This document shows positions 36,583-48,772 of a stretch of 64,000 nt of DNA, piece after piece. The stretch's first letter is position 1, and every line of letters starts with the position of its first letter. Made by a program: the position numbers and the translations under genes. The stretch is taken from assembly GCF_029784165.1 (NCBI RefSeq), contig NC_073696.1, positions 151,066,812 through 151,130,811 on the forward strand, read 5' to 3'. The DNA comes from Wyeomyia smithii. Its lineage: Eukaryota; Arthropoda; Insecta; Diptera; Culicidae. The notes under the pieces are model-generated. The model did no database searches and was not told the DNA's origin. It saw only the letters and a program-made list of their open reading frames with translations.

Positions 36583-37803
36583 CCGTTCGTAGTTTACTTC
36601 AGGCCCATAAAGAAGCCTCTAAATATAATTCAAATCGGCAAGGACCTGGCAAAACAGTTTTCGGACGTAACCGAAATTACAAAGGTTAGACCGAACAAAC
36701 TGCGAGTTGTTGTGAGTAGCTTGAAGCAAGCAAACGCAATTGCTAGCTACGAGCTCTTCACGAGAGAGTACCGCGTGTACATCCCTGTCAAGGACGTGGA
36801 GATCGACGGTGTGGTTACCGAAGGAAGCCTCACGGTCGATGACATTTTGCGTCACGGGGTTGGCTGCTTCAAGAACCCCCTGATTCAAGATGTAAAGATA
36901 CTAGATGTCAAGCAATTGCATTCAGCATCCATCGAAGAAGGGAAGAAGAAATTCTTCCCTTCGGATTCCTTCCGTGTAACATTCGCCGGATCCGCACTGC
37001 CGAACTACATCTCTTTGGACAGGGTTCGTCTGCCTGTACGCCTGTTCGTACCGCGGGTCATGCATTGCCAAAACTGCAAGCAGTTAGGTCATACAGCCAC
37101 CTACTGCTGCAACAAGGCACGCTGCAGTAAGTGCGGAGGCAATCATGCTGAGACCGCTTGCAGTGAGGATACTGAAAAGTGTCTTTACTGCGAGGGAACT
37201 CGGCATGACCTTTCGGCGTGTCCCGCGTACAAACAGCGCGAGGAAAAAATAAAGCGTTCCCTCAAGGAACGATCAAAGCGCTCTTTCGCAGAAATGCTGA
37301 AGAGTGCTGAGCCACCCTCGACAGGAAACATCTTTTCCTTTTTGCCAACCGATGAGGGTACATCTGACGATCCCGTCGAAGGGTGTTCTTATGCCATGCC
37401 AGAAGGATCTAGGAAGAGGAGAATGATCAACTCTCCTAATCTTTCTCGCAAAGGTCGCAAGATAACCCCTAGCGGAATGACCAATAAGCCAACACAAAAA
37501 GGAAGCGGTGAAGAAAAACCGAAGCAAGTACCCCCCGGTTTTAATTTCAAATCAAACCAGGAGTACCCACCGCTTCCTGGGGCACCAAAAACCCCTCGTG
37601 CACCCATTTATCGATCAGAAGATAAAAAAGAAACAGTGTTCATAAAATTTTCTGATATTGTGGACTGGATATTTAAAACATTCAACATACCAGATCCCCT
37701 ACAAAATATTCTTCTTGCCCTTCTTCCTACAGTGAAAACCTTTTTGATGCAACTAGCAGCAACTTGGCCCCTCATTTCAGCTATCATATCTTTCGATGAC
37801 TAA
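36583..37803 (+). CDS. I-clade LINE ORF1 (Gag-like), copy 3, 5' end in gap
   Basis: The only ORF1 here that is open over its whole visible length (about 406 codons). Order: RRM-like segment (YFRPIKKPLNIIQIGKDL), a middle domain, three zinc knuckles at about 37066-37222 (CQNCKQLGHTATYC, CSKCGGNHAETAC, CLYCEGTRHDLSAC), a basic Ser/Lys-rich linker, and a C-terminal hydrophobic stretch (LLALLPTVKTFLMQLAAT) before the stop. The knuckles bind element RNA. The start codon is not visible; copy 2 shows where it should be. The stop TAA lies inside ATGACTAA, overlapping ORF2 by 8 nt. Confidence 0.85.
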   Translation, partial: PFVVYFRPIKKPLNIIQIGKDLAKQFSDVTEITKVRPNKLRVVVSSLKQANAIASYELFTREYRVYIPVKDVEIDGVVTEGSLTVDDILRHGVGCFKNPLIQDVKILDVKQLHSASIEEGKKKFFPSDSFRVTFAGSALPNYISLDRVRLPVRLFVPRVMHCQNCKQLGHTATYCCNKARCSKCGGNHAETACSEDTEKCLYCEGTRHDLSACPAYKQREEKIKRSLKERSKRSFAEMLKSAEPPSTGNIFSFLPTDEGTSDDPVEGCSYAMPEGSRKRRMINSPNLSRKGRKITPSGMTNKPTQKGSGEEKPKQVPPGFNFKSNQEYPPLPGAPKTPRAPIYRSEDKKETVFIKFSDIVDWIFKTFNIPDPLQNILLALLPTVKTFLMQLAATWPLISAIISFDD

Positions 37804-40800
37804 TACGGCGAAAGAGGTTAGGAATTTTATCACTGTATTACAGTGGAATTGCAGAAGTATCATCCCTAAATTCGATCTATTTTCTCATTTAATAAATACA
37901 TACAATTGTGACGCATTTGCGCTCTGTGAAACCTTTCTCAATTCAAACGATCAACTCAATTTCCACGATTTTAACATTATTCGTCGATATCGAGACTCAC
38001 ACGGTGGAGGGGTACTTTTAGGGATTAAAAAGTGCTATTCCTTCTTCCGAATCGACCTCCCCTCGATCTCGAATATTGAAGTCGTTGCCATTCAAACGAA
38101 TATGAATGAAAAAGACCTATGCCTTGTTTCGTTATATATGCCTCCATCCGCGCGGATTGAACAGAAGCATCTCACTGATATAGCAGAGTTGCTTCCCGCG
38201 CCTTTTTTGATATTGGGAGATTTTAATTCTCACTGTTCGCTATGGGGGTCGCTGTACGACGACAACCGATCTTCTTTAATCTGTAACTTGATCGACGACT
38301 TCAATATGACAGTTTTGAATACTGGGGAAGCGACACGTGTACCTAATCCTCCAGCACGTGAAAGCGTGCTTGACCTATCCCTTTGCTCGACATCACTAGC
38401 GTTAGATTGCCGGTGGAAAGTAATCAACGAACCCCACGGTAGTGATCATCTCCCAATCGTTATATCAATTGCTAATGGTTCAACTCCCCCGAACCCAATC
38501 AATATTTCCTACGACCTTACACGTAATATTGATTGGAAGCGTTATGAGTCTATTATAGCGGAATCTATCGAGACTCACGAGGAACTTCCTCCGGAGGAAG
38601 AATACGCGTTCTTAGCTGGTAATCGACGCCGCGACTCAAGCTCAGACAAAACCGATACCCGGGGTAACGATTAGACAGCGCCCTCCCAACAAATGGTGGG
38701 ACAAAGAGTGCTCTTAGCTGTACGCGCGAAGGTCCGCGGCGTATAAGGACTACCGGGAGTACGGCACTGTCAACCTGCTTCGAAAGTACGAGGCACTGGG
38801 CAGGCAGGTGAAGAGCTTAGTAAAGGCGAAAAAACGCGGGTACTGGCGGCGGTTCGTAAACGCGTTGTCCAGGGAAACAGCGATGAGCACTCTTTGGGAT
38901 ACCGCCAGGCGCATGCGGAACCGTGACGTTTCGAATGAAAGCGAGGAGTATTCAGATCGCTGGATACTCGATTTTGCCAAAAAGGTCTGTCCGGACTCTG
39001 TACCGGAACAGAAAACCTTTCGCGACGCGTTATTAGTAACTACGGAAGAGCCTCAATTTTCGATGTTGGAATTTTCAATGGCTCTCCTGTCGTGCAACAA
39101 TAAGGCTCCAGGGTTAGATAGAATAAAATTCAATCTGTTGAAGAATCTACCCGACTCTGCAAAAAGACGCTTGTTGAATTTGTTCAACAAGTTTCTTGAG
39201 CTAAATATTGTTCCGCATGACTGGAGGGAGGTAAAAGTCATTGCTATTCGGAAACCCGGGAAACCTGCCTCTGATCACAATTCATATAGGCCGATTGCGA
39301 TGCTCTCTTGCCTCCGGAAATTAATGGAGAAAATGATCCTCTTACGGTTAGACAAATGGGTCGAAACAAACGGGTTACTTTCAGATACTCAATTTGGCTT
39401 TCGCCGGGGCAAAGGGACGAACGATTGCCTAGCGTTGCTTTCTACTGAAATTCAACTAGCCTTTGCTCGAAAAGAGCAAATGGCTTCTGCGTTCATGGAT
39501 ATTAAGGGGTCTTTTGACTCTGCCTCTGTAGAAGTTTTAAGCGCGAAACTTCATTCGCAGGGACTTTCACCAAATTTGAATAACTTTTTGCTCAATTTGT
39601 TGTCAGAAAAGCATATGTATTTCTCACATGGCGATTCGACAACTTCCCGAATTAGTTACATGGGCCTCCCCCAGGGCTCATGTTTAAGTCCTCTCTTATA
39701 TAATTTTTACGTCAATGACATCGATGAATGTCTTGCAAATTCATGCACGCTAAGGCAACTTGCAGACGATAGCGTTGCATCCATTACTGGTGGCAAGGCT
39801 AGCGATCTGCAAGGACCATTGCAAGATACCTTAGACAATTTGTCTGAATGGGCTCTTAAGCTGGGTATCGAATTCTCTCCGGAGAAAACTGAGCTGGTCG
39901 TTTTTTCTAGGAAGCATAACCCAGCTCAGCTGCAGCTCCTACTAACGGGTAAAACGATCTCTCAGGTTTTAGTCGCTAAATATCTCGGGGTCTGGTTCGA
40001 CTCTAAATGCACCTGGGCTTGTCATATTAGGTATCTGACACAAAAATGCCAACAGAGGATTAATTTTCTTCGTACGATTACCGGAGCTTGGTGGGGTGCT
40101 CACCCAGGAGACCTTCTAAGGTTATACCAAACAACGATATTGTCAGTTCTTGAGTACGGCTGTTTCTGCTTTCGCTCCGCCGCGAACACGCACATTATAA
40201 AATTAGAGAGAATACAATATCGTTGTTTGCGTATTGCCTTAGGTTGCATGCAGTCGACCCATACGATGAGTCTTGAAGTGTTAGCGGGTATTCTTCCGTT
40301 GAAACATCGTTTTTGGAATCTCTCTTACCGGTTGCTAATTCGATGCACAGTTATGAACCCATTAGTAATTGAAAATTTCGAGAGGTTGGTCGACCTTCAA
40401 TCTCAATCCAGATTTATGACTTTATATTTTGACTATATGGCTCAAATATTAATCCTTCTTCATACGATTCCTTCAATGTCGCACTTTTAGCTACTTCTAA
40501 TAATGCTATATTCTTCGACACCACCATGAAACAAGACATTTCTGATATCCCGGATCAATTGCGACCCCAAGAGATCCCTAAGATTTTTTCCAATAAGTTT
40601 AAACATGTTAGTTATGATAAAAGGTTTTACACTGACGGATCAAATCTAGATGAGTCCACTGGCTTCGGTGTTTTCCACGAAAATTTTACCGCCTCCTACA
40701 AACTCGATGCTCCTGCTTCCGTGTACGTCGCAGAACTTGCTGCTATTCAGTACTCTCTTGGAATCATCGAAACCCTACCCATAGACCACTACTTTATCTT

Positions 40801-41473
40801 CACAGATAGTCTCAGTGCCATTGAGGCTCTGCGATCAATGAAGCCTGTGAAGCACACCCCGTATTTCCTGGGGAAAATACGGCGGTTTTTAAGTGCTTTA
40901 ACAGATAAAAATTACCGGGTTACCTTAGCGTGGGTCCCTCCTCATTGCTCGATCCCGGGTAACGAAAAGGCTGACTCTTTAGCTAAGGTGGGTGCTATTG
41001 ACGGCGATATTTATGAAAGACCATTTGCTTATGATGAATTTTATAGCATTTTGCGTCAGAGAACACTCAACAGTTGGCAATCATCATGGAACTCAGGTGA
41101 ACTGGGACGGTGGCTACATTCCATTTTTCCTAAGGTATCGACGAAAGCATGGTTCAAGGGGTTGGATGTAGGTCGGGACTTAATTCGCGTGATGTCCAGA
41201 CTTATGTCCAATCACTATACGTTAAACACGCATCTCTTTCGTATAGGGCTTGTAGACAGTAATCACTGCGTTTGTGGCGATGGCTACCATGACATCGAGC
41301 ATGTTGTTTGGTCGTGTACCGAATACTGTGGTGTTAGGTCTGAGCTTATAGATTCCCTTCGGGCCCGAGGAAAACAACCGAACGTACCCGTTAGAGACAT
41401 TCTGGGAAGCGGTGATCTCCAGTACATGACACAGCTATACGTGTTCATAAAACACGCTGGTATTAAAATATGA
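37796..41473 (+). pseudogene. I-clade LINE ORF2 (EN-RT-RNase H), copy 3
   Basis: Endonuclease (VLQWNCRSIIP, LILGDFNSHCSLWG, GSDHLPI), RT (FMDIKGSFDSA, GLPQGSCLSP, intact LADDS) and RNase H (FYTDGSNLDES, FTDSLSAIEAL, WVPPHCSIPGNEKADS) are all present. Damage: a 5-nt deletion near 38620 that ends the first frame at 38674, an in-frame stop near 38715, and a 1-nt deletion near 40446 just before RNase H. Catalytic residues are kept; in the RNase H motif WVPSHC the Ser is Pro. The protein would not be made as one chain. Confidence 0.88.
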
Positions 41474-41855
41474 AACTCTTCTATCTATTTGTTAGATTAC
41501 CATTCCCGCTACACGCTGAAAGAAGATGATACACTAAGCTGGAGACACTCAAACGAAGACTCGGCATCTTTATGTTCACGCAGACACCTCAGTCCAAACT
41601 GCTCAAATAGAACATCACTGCTTAGCCATGTACAAAAAAAAATCGTATAACTCAATATAGTTAAAATCAAAATTGTAACTCCCCTCCTCTCACCTTAAAT
41701 CCCCACTAGCTCGTAGTCGGCCGCGAGAATAAAGAAAAGGCCTCCCTCTTTTCCCTGCTAATTTAGAATTTAAAAAAAAAATGTACTTGGCTCAGTTAAA
41801 CATAAATTGTATCGTGCCGTGTCAAATAAACTATTTAAAAAAAAAAAAAAAGCAT

Positions 41856-42550
41856 TTCCGTAAAAGGAAAAAGTCTTCGTCTCATATGCAGTCGATTGCA
41901 GAAAAGTTTAGATATTTTTTCTTCTAACTTGCAAAAGTGTAAAATATCTCCCAATGCTTCTAAAACTCAAATGATAATTTTTCTCCATAAGACTAGCGCT
42001 TCTTTCCTCAAGCCAAACAATAATCACGTTGTCAAGATGAATGGGATTATTTTAAGTTGGTCTGACAAGGTTAAGTACTTGGGACTAATTTACGATAAAA
42101 AACTTATTTTCAAAGAGCACATTGAGAGTATACAAGCCAAGTGCATCAAATATACGAGATGTTTATATCCTCTCATTAACAAGAATTTTAAACTTTGTCT
42201 AAAAAACAAGCTTTTGATTTTCAAACAAATTTTTAGACCAGCAATGCTCCATGCTGTACCGATCTGGTGAGGTTGCTGTTCAACAAGGAAGAAAACGTTC
42301 CAAAGGATTCAGAATAAAATTCTGAAAATGATTTTGAAGCGTCCTTCTTGGTTTGGCACACTTGAATTACATAGACTTACTGGTGTTGAACCATTAGAAG
42401 CTATGTCAAATAAAATTATTAACAATTTTCGACAAAAATCGTTGCAATCCTCAATTGCTACGATAAGCTCTCTTTATAGCCAATAAGTTAGCAATTAAGT
42501 TAGTTGTAAGTTTACTTACCCTTTTCTGACAAGTAGGTATAAATCCCTAC
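41856..42550 (+). pseudogene. Juan-like (jockey clade) LINE RT C-terminal fragment
   Basis: The C-terminal part of a jockey-type RT: LQKCKISPNASKTQMIIF, KVKYLGLIYDKKLIFKEHI, KNKLLIFKQIFRPAMLHAV. It then continues in frame with RIQNKILKMILKRPSWF after a TGA at 42268-42270. It matches the Juan family of mosquitoes as I recall it. The 5' part is absent; it starts right after the poly-A of I-clade copy 3. The 3' end near 42550 meets the RTE fragment. Confidence 0.7.
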
Positions 42551-42584
42551 GAACGCTAAGTCCTAATTGCAAAAGCAAACAACC

Positions 42585-43144
42585 TGAGCGTTGTAATCCC
42601 CGATGATGATCGTGACATCATGGTTTGGGCAGCGGTCATATTCACTCTCCAACTGCGCGTAGAATTCGTCCTTGTCGTCATCGGTACTTCCGAGGTGTGG
42701 GCTATGCACGTTGATAATACTAATGTTGAAGAAACGGCCTTTGACCCTCAACCTGCACATTCTAGGGCTGATTGGCCACCACCCGATCACCTGCTTCTGC
42801 ATCTCTCCCATCACTATAAAAGCTGTTCCCAGCTCAAGTGTGCTTCCACAACTCTGGTAGATGGTGTGACCATCCCTGTACGTACGCACCATCGTCCCCT
42901 TCCAGCATACCTCCTGCAGCGCTACGATGTTGAACTTGCGGGTCTTCAATTCCTCGGAAAGCACGCGGGTACTTCCTAGGAAGTTGAGAGATCGGCAGTT
43001 CCATGTTCCGAGAATCCAATCGTTAGTCCGTTTTCGTTGCCTAGGTCCTGGATTGTTCCGGTTATTGCGTTCGTTGCTGTTGTTTTTTAATGATGCGGGC
43101 TTGCAAGGCCAGCGACCAACCCCACTATGTCGCAGGAGGGCCAT
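42585..43144 (-). pseudogene. RTE-clade LINE endonuclease fragment
   Basis: The N-terminal endonuclease of an RTE-type LINE. It has the WNCRSLNF box, the catalytic LQEVCW, GTAFIVMGEMQ, SIINVHSPH and IIIGDYNAQV. About 190 codons are open from an ATG at 43144 to 42563; the last few codons are probably not original. The RT half is absent because the element stops at the Juan fragment. DNA from 43145 to about 43480 on its 5' side is non-coding and may be its leader. Confidence 0.75.
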
Positions 43145-43503
43145 CTAAGTGCCATTGTTTTGTGTCCCGGGCACTACCAGGACTTGAGAAGGACACTGCA
43201 TTACTTAGAACGCTTCTGTTGGTGTCGATCCCAGGAAACTCCCTTCCGAGGAAGGAAGCCCCGCCCCCTGTCAGCATGCGATCAGTAGTCCCACCAGGGT
43301 TGGTTACCCGATCTTTCCACTGGTTACTCGCACATCAGTTGGTACCACGAGAAGGTAGGGGTACGGTAGATGGAAGGCTGAGGTTCACTGGTGGGAACTG
43401 TTATGCGCCTTTGGTCCAGTAATTAATCAACGATTTATTTACTATTTACGATTATTTACTAATTTTCATCATAAATACTTAAGCTACTAACAAATCCCCC
43501 CCG

Positions 43504-43686
43504 TTAAAAAAATAAAAAAGTTAGATCTACCGTAAGTTGGTCGACTTTTTTAATGCGGACAGAGCTACGGGTCACCGGTATTCCAACACAAGTTGCGTGA
43601 AACTTCCGGGTACATCCGACACAAGGCCACCACACATCGGTAAAAAAATCTTTGGCACAAATTTCGCAGACCTTGCTCATGTTGAC
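43504..43686 (-). pseudogene. LINE ORF1 fragment with PHD-type zinc finger
   Basis: From MSKVCEICAKDFF the frame reads CEIC, WWPCVGCTRKFHATCVG, a cysteine-histidine pattern typical of PHD fingers. Such fingers open ORF1 of some CR1/L2-type LINEs. The frame ends at 43504 in an A/T-rich stretch and nothing continues it. The part of the open frame upstream of the Met (43687-43917) is translated microsatellite and leader. The link to a LINE is inference; a host PHD exon is possible. Confidence 0.5.
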
Positions 43687-43879
43687 GTTAATTGCACAAA
43701 AATCGTTAAACCGGCACAAAAATCGACACAGAAAAACATAAACAAACAAACAATAATAAACAAAAAATAGCTTAGTGCGCGCGAGGTCGGGAGCGACTCG
43801 AAAACACGTCCGAACTGGTTGACGATTTGAACACAAATTCCTATGTGGTAGTCTAAAAAAATATAGATAGTTTACACAT

Positions 43880-44303
43880 AAGCTACTCACACAAAAAACA
43901 CATCCAAACACACACACACGCTACTCACACGCACACTCACACACACACGCTACTCTCACACACACACGCTACTCTCAAACACACACACGCTACTCTCAGA
44001 CACACACACGCTGCTCACACACACACACAAGCTGCTCACACACACAAGCTGCTCACACACACTAGCTGCTCACACACACAAGCTGTTCACACACAAGCTG
44101 CTCACACACACAAGCTGCTCACACACACACACACACACACCACACACACACCACACACACACCACACACACACACACACACTCACACACACAGACACACA
44201 CACACACTCTCGCACACACAGAAACACACACACAGACACACACACAGACACACACACACAGACACACACACACACACACAGACACACACACACACACACA
44301 CAC
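43880..44303. repeat. (CA)n microsatellite with embedded minisatellite
   Basis: A long CA array. In its first part, units of about 15-25 bp carry GCTACTC, GCTGCTC or GCTGTTC separated by ACACACA; the later part is purer CA with GACACA interruptions. Cysteine/valine-rich open frames here are artefacts. Confidence 0.95.
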
Positions 44304-44963
44304 GCAGAGCTGCATGGCCCCACGAGTGGGCGCTCGGCGGCCGCCGAGGTTATCATGCCATTGATAGCAGTCAAACAGTCTCGGATCGGCAGCGGGAGCG
44401 CGCCTAAAGCGTGGTGGGGTATCGTACACTGGGTCGTCAATTCTTCTCAAAAGCCACGGTACTCGGAAGCAGCTTCGACGGAGCGAATAAGGCTGCTTCC
44501 ATCATCCAAATGCAATAACCCGCCCATTGAGGACCGATACCAGTAAGGCTCCAATTATGGCAACCGGTCGCAGTTTCGCGGATATGAGTCGGTACACGTT
44601 CTATACCACGATGTAGGGCAGTCAGCTGCACCGAGCACTCTTAGTAAAGTCGTGTGACAACGGCCTAAAAAGGCGAGGTGGCAAACGGCAAAAGGGGTTT
44701 CCGGCCCGTAAAACCTGACAGGCCTTCCAGTACGTTCCGCGTTCATTGCCTGGTGGAAATCAGGCAGGAGTAGGATCAGATCATTAGATGGTGGAAATTG
44801 GTTCTGAGGACCAAATTCTCTTTCCTGACTTACGCTGGTCGGTGGCGACATAGTTGCTCATAAGGCGCTATTACCCTAGCCATGACCTCACTGCAATGAG
44901 TAAGGATAACGGCTGGAAGGGGGACCCAATTAACTGAAATTATTAACAAGTTTATGCGGGAGC

Positions 44964-45305
44964 GGATGGACCACCAAATCCATTCGCTAGAGGTGGCATC
45001 CAGCGGTCCCCACCGGGACCAATCAATGCGGTAAAGGGTGGCGGAAAGGCGGCAACGCCCAAAGTCACAGGGGAAACTCAGCGGTCCCCTCCGAGGCCGA
45101 CGGACGCGGTCAAAGGTAGTAGTAAGGCAGCACGACTAAAGCTGCCCCAGACAGCAAATGCAGCTCCGATTGAAACATTTAGCCCAGGACCTGTTATTCC
45201 GGGTTCTCGTATTATTACTCATTTTTGATCCGTCTGTATAGAAAATTATCGATCCGGGTGGAGTAGTTGTTCCCTCTGATTGCCACATTTGACGATCTGT
45301 TTCAA
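44964..45305 (+). repeat. 342-bp direct duplication, copy A
   Basis: Starts GGATGGACCACCAAATCC and ends GACGATCTGTTTCAA. It is nearly identical to 46482-46824. It includes R1-type leader and a reversed LOA RNase H piece. Confidence 0.85.
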
Positions 45306-45600
45306 GGTTCAAGGTTTAGCCTAGATTCCATCCAGTCTTCGTTCTCTATTAGTGGATTAATTTCAAAATTTTTCAATATACTCAGATGTCCAATCAAATT
45401 ACCTTACAAATACTTGCTTGTCATTTTTATCTCAGATGAATATTTTAGTATGATTTCATTCAGCGTTAGGGTTCTGAAGGTTGCCTTCTTCCTGCGCGTG
45501 AACCAGTACTGTTTTGGAAGGGTTTATATACAACCGTTCCTTTTGGCCCCACTGGGCCAATTGCTTAGTATGCACCGGTAAGCGGGACGCTAATCACGTC
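45170..45600 (-). pseudogene. LOA-clade LINE fragment (RT end and RNase H)
   Basis: On the minus strand, 45575-45340 carries a broken RT end with LYINPSKTVLVH, then 45300-45170 carries an RNase H beginning. The duplicate at 46830-46690 reads ETDRQRWQS and IMFYTDGTKM, the first catalytic Asp of RNase H. Its orientation is opposite to the R1 LINE that surrounds it, so it is a separate insertion or rearranged piece. Confidence 0.5.
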
Positions 45601-46481
45601 ATGGGAGGCCCCAAGTGCCCGGTTAGCAAGCCGGCTACTAAACCGTAGGCGTGAGGGTGATGCAATTAAACCTAAACCCCTGCTACGCGGCTCAGCTACT
45701 GCTATACTAAGCAGCCACTGAGTCGTTGTCAAAAATAGCCATCGTATCGGACCCCTAGCGCATCCCTACCGGAAAGTCAATCTAGCAAATATCGATGCTA
45801 GAAGTACCTACAGCAGAAACGGCGCGGAACCGATTATCGACGTGACGTTCGGCAGGCCCGGACTGACCCGGACTGATCACGAACTGGAAGGTAGACAATG
45901 GCCACACTAATAGCGACCACCAGTCGGTCAGCTATAGCGTGGACACAAGGCGGCAAGCGACAGGTAGGGCCAATATCCCAGCCACTCGCGGTTGGAAGAC
46001 ATCGCACTTTGATGCCGATGTATTTGCGGAAGTAATAAGGTGTGACCTCGAAGGGGGGAGAGCCCCCAAAGTTCGGACCAATTTGTTGCCACACTATCGC
46101 AGGCGCGCGACGCCGCCATGCCTAGGTCTTGTCAGCCTAGAAATGGAAGGCTTCGGGCTTACTGGTGGACCGACGCAATAGCCGACCTCCTTCGCGCGAA
46201 GCGGAATATGCAACGCGCGCGCACCGATGTGCAAAGATCGCAGCACTCGAATCCGCTAAGGTACGTTTAAGCACGCGATAAAGGTTATAAAACGAGCCTG
46301 TTTCGATAGAGTTTGCGAAAGTGACGGCAGCCACGCAGAGGCCGAAAAGGCGGCAAGGGTGATGAACGGTGAACTCACTGCTCCCTGGAGGTGAGCAAGG
46401 CACTGGGGCCTGACGGAATCCCGAACCTGGTCATTAGGACGCCCAGAAAGCTAGCCCCCGGATTTTTCAGGGCGGTCATGA

Positions 46482-46824
46482 GGATGGACCACCAAATCCA
46501 TTCGCTAGAGGTGGCATCCAGCGGTCCCCACCGGGACCAACCAATGCGGTAAAGGGTGGCCGAAAGGCGGCAACGCTCAAAGTCACAGGGGAAACTCAGT
46601 GGTCCCCTCCGAGGCCGACGGACGCGGTCAAAGGTAGTAGTAAGGCAGGTACGACTAAAGCTTCCCCAGACACCAAACGCGGCTCCGATTGAACCATTTA
46701 GCCCAGGACCTGTTATTCCGGGCTCTCGTATTATTACTCATTTTTGTTCCGTCTGTATAGAACATTATCGATCCGGGTGGAGTAGTCGTTACCTCTGATT
46801 GCCACCTTTGACGATCTGTTTCAA
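46482..46824 (+). repeat. 342-bp direct duplication, copy B
   Basis: Second copy of the segment at 44964-45305, here placed between the R1 RT start and the R1 RT fingers. Scattered substitutions and a few small indels separate the two. Confidence 0.85.
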
Positions 46825-47540
46825 TCACCTCGCATGATAGACTGCTTCTTCCCGGATGAGTGGAAGCGACAGAGGCTAGTTTTATTGCCGAAGGCTGGAA
46901 AACCACCAGGGAAACCATCGGCATATAGAGCAATCTGTCTGCTAGACACAGCGGGCAAGGTGCATCAGAGGTTAATCCTCAACAGACTTGTGAGATTCAC
47001 CGAGAGTGAAACCGGTCTGTCAAGCAACCAGTTCGGCTTCCGTAAAGGTAAATCCACAGTGGATGCTATTCTCTCCGTCACTAAGACATTCTTGGTAGCA
47101 CTCCAGCTAAAAGAAGGGGCATTCGCATTGCGCAATTGTCACACTAGACGTGAAAAACGCGTTCAATAGCGCCAGCGTGGTCTCTATAGCCTACGCGCTA
47201 CGGAGTCTCGGAGTTCCGGTGTCACTGTAGAAGATTCTAAAAAGCTACTTTCAGAATCGAGTGCTGGTCTACAACACACATGAGGGTCAGAAATTCGTCC
47301 CGATTACCGCAGGGGTACCGCAAGGTTCCATCCTGGATCCGGTACTGTGGAATGACATTTATGACGGAGCGGTGATTGTAGGCTTCGCGGACAATATAAC
47401 TCTAGAGGTCTACGGAGAGTCAGTCAGCAAGGTCGAGTTGAAAGTCGCGCTATCCATACGCGTAGTTGAGGATTGGATGCACTCCAGGAAACAGAGGTCA
47501 TCGTGGTAAACACCGCAAATCGGAACAGAAGGCGATGATT

Positions 47541-48175
47541 AGTTAGTAAAGCTACTCCAACCTACGGTATGTTTATCAATTGCGCATACGAATACAAAAC
47601 GATTACACCTGCAGCATGTTTCGTCTGAGTCCACATTCCAGAAAATAATAACAATCGATGGATACACATCGATTGGCACACAAACAGGACAGGCAGTTTA
47701 GTTCCAGCATTCAAATCTTTACGATTAGTTCAAATTTAGATAGGATAATTTTTTTTAAATATAAGGCCGTTACAAATTTTATTTTCATTTTATGTCACCC
47801 CCCCCCCCCTTCAAAAATCTTGAATATTGGAAGGGGAAGAAAAAAATGCTCATACCATTTTATGCATTTTATTTGTTTTCCGACAGCATAATTGCTTAAT
47901 TTAGCAATGAACAAGTCCAGTGACAGAGAGAGTGTCGTCAAAAGGCAAGCGAAATAGATAATAATAATAATAAAGTGTTATTTTTCAACATTTATTTGAG
48001 TGCAAGTTACAAACATCATAACTTGCAGACAAACTTTTATCAAAGATATTTCTGTTTTTTTTTCGTCTCGGTGTTAATTATTTTTTGCCACCCCCTTTGC
48101 TAAGTTTGATAACCTTAGACATAAAAAGAATTCGAAATTTGTATCAGCCTAATTTTGATTGAATAAAAACTAACT
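47541..48175 (+). repeat. 5' LTR of second gypsy element
   Basis: Begins AGTTAG and ends CTAACT, a 6-bp inverted pair like the AGTTA..TAACT ends of some gypsy LTRs. The end meets a primer-binding-site-like sequence. A poly-C run lies near 47800-47809. The left edge coincides with the break in the R1 LINE. No second LTR was found, so the length is an estimate. Confidence 0.55.
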
Positions 48176-48193
48176 GGCGCCCGAATAGGGACC
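48174..48193 (+). promoter_or_regulatory. Primer binding site
   Basis: TGGCGCCCGAATAGGGACC directly follows the LTR. It resembles the lysine-tRNA primer site of many retroelements and would prime minus-strand synthesis. Confidence 0.65.
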
Positions 48194-48772
48194 AGCGTTC
48201 GACAGTAGTGTAAAAGTTCACAAGTTCACAAGTCGTTCGTCGCGAAAAAGCTCGCGAATATATAGTGTTCTTTGGTCGCGAAAAATTTATCCTACCGCCA
48301 GTGAGCAGTCGTACGAAAGTGCACCGAAGTAGTTGGGAACAGCTGATAACTCGATCCAAAAGGAAACGGAATTTGCAATTGTGCCGGGAAGATGAAAAAC
48401 GCATCGACTGGTTCAACCCATAAAGGAATTCAGAAACACCACTGGAAAAGGATTGTTGACTAAACTCAACGCATATTACCGATCAAGAAAGAATATGCTC
48501 GTTTTAAGGATACTGTAAGTAGCTTATTAATAATATTAAAGATTTAATTTAAAATTTTTTATTGAATAACAAAAGTTAAATAAAGTGCTGTTAGTTTAAA
48601 TTATTAGAAGATATAAAATAGGAAGAGTTTTATTTGCTTTTGAGTTTGCTTGTGCTGTTGTATGTGATCACCCGAAACAGGTCTTGATTGTGTTGTCCGC
48701 TCGCTTCACTATAAGATTGTAAAAATTGATATCGATAAATTGATTTCAAAAATTGCTTATTTAAAATTAAAT

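Larger units (their letters stand above)
36581..41851 (+). mobile_element. I-clade LINE, copy 3
   Basis: Begins inside ORF1 at the gap edge, so its 5' part may exist in the unsequenced DNA. ORF1, ORF2 and the shared 3' UTR segment follow and end in GTCAAATAAACTATTT and a run of A (to about 41851). It is very similar to copies 1 and 2 throughout, which indicates recent activity of the family. Confidence 0.88.
44304..47540 (+). pseudogene. R1-clade LINE, heavily degraded mosaic
   Basis: In order: a GC-rich 5' part; an endonuclease C-terminus (TYSRNGAEPIIDVTF near 45810-45850, then NSDHQSVSYSVDTRR after stops, to about 46060); an RT start (EVSKALGPDGIPNLVI near 46390); RT fingers and palm (KRQRLVLLPKAGKPPG, NQFGFRKGKSTVDAI, 46834-47169); and GVPQGSILDPVLW with VGFADNITLEV (47261-47509). 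The catalytic FADD is FADN here. There are stops and frameshifts throughout, a reversed LOA fragment inside, and a 342-bp segment present twice. It is cut at 47541 by a gypsy LTR. The intact relative at 62-64 kb shows what the domains should look like. Confidence 0.7.

Noticed and set aside
44070..44450. Cysteine/valine-rich open frames
   Set aside because: They are translations of the (CA)n array and lack any other coding signature.
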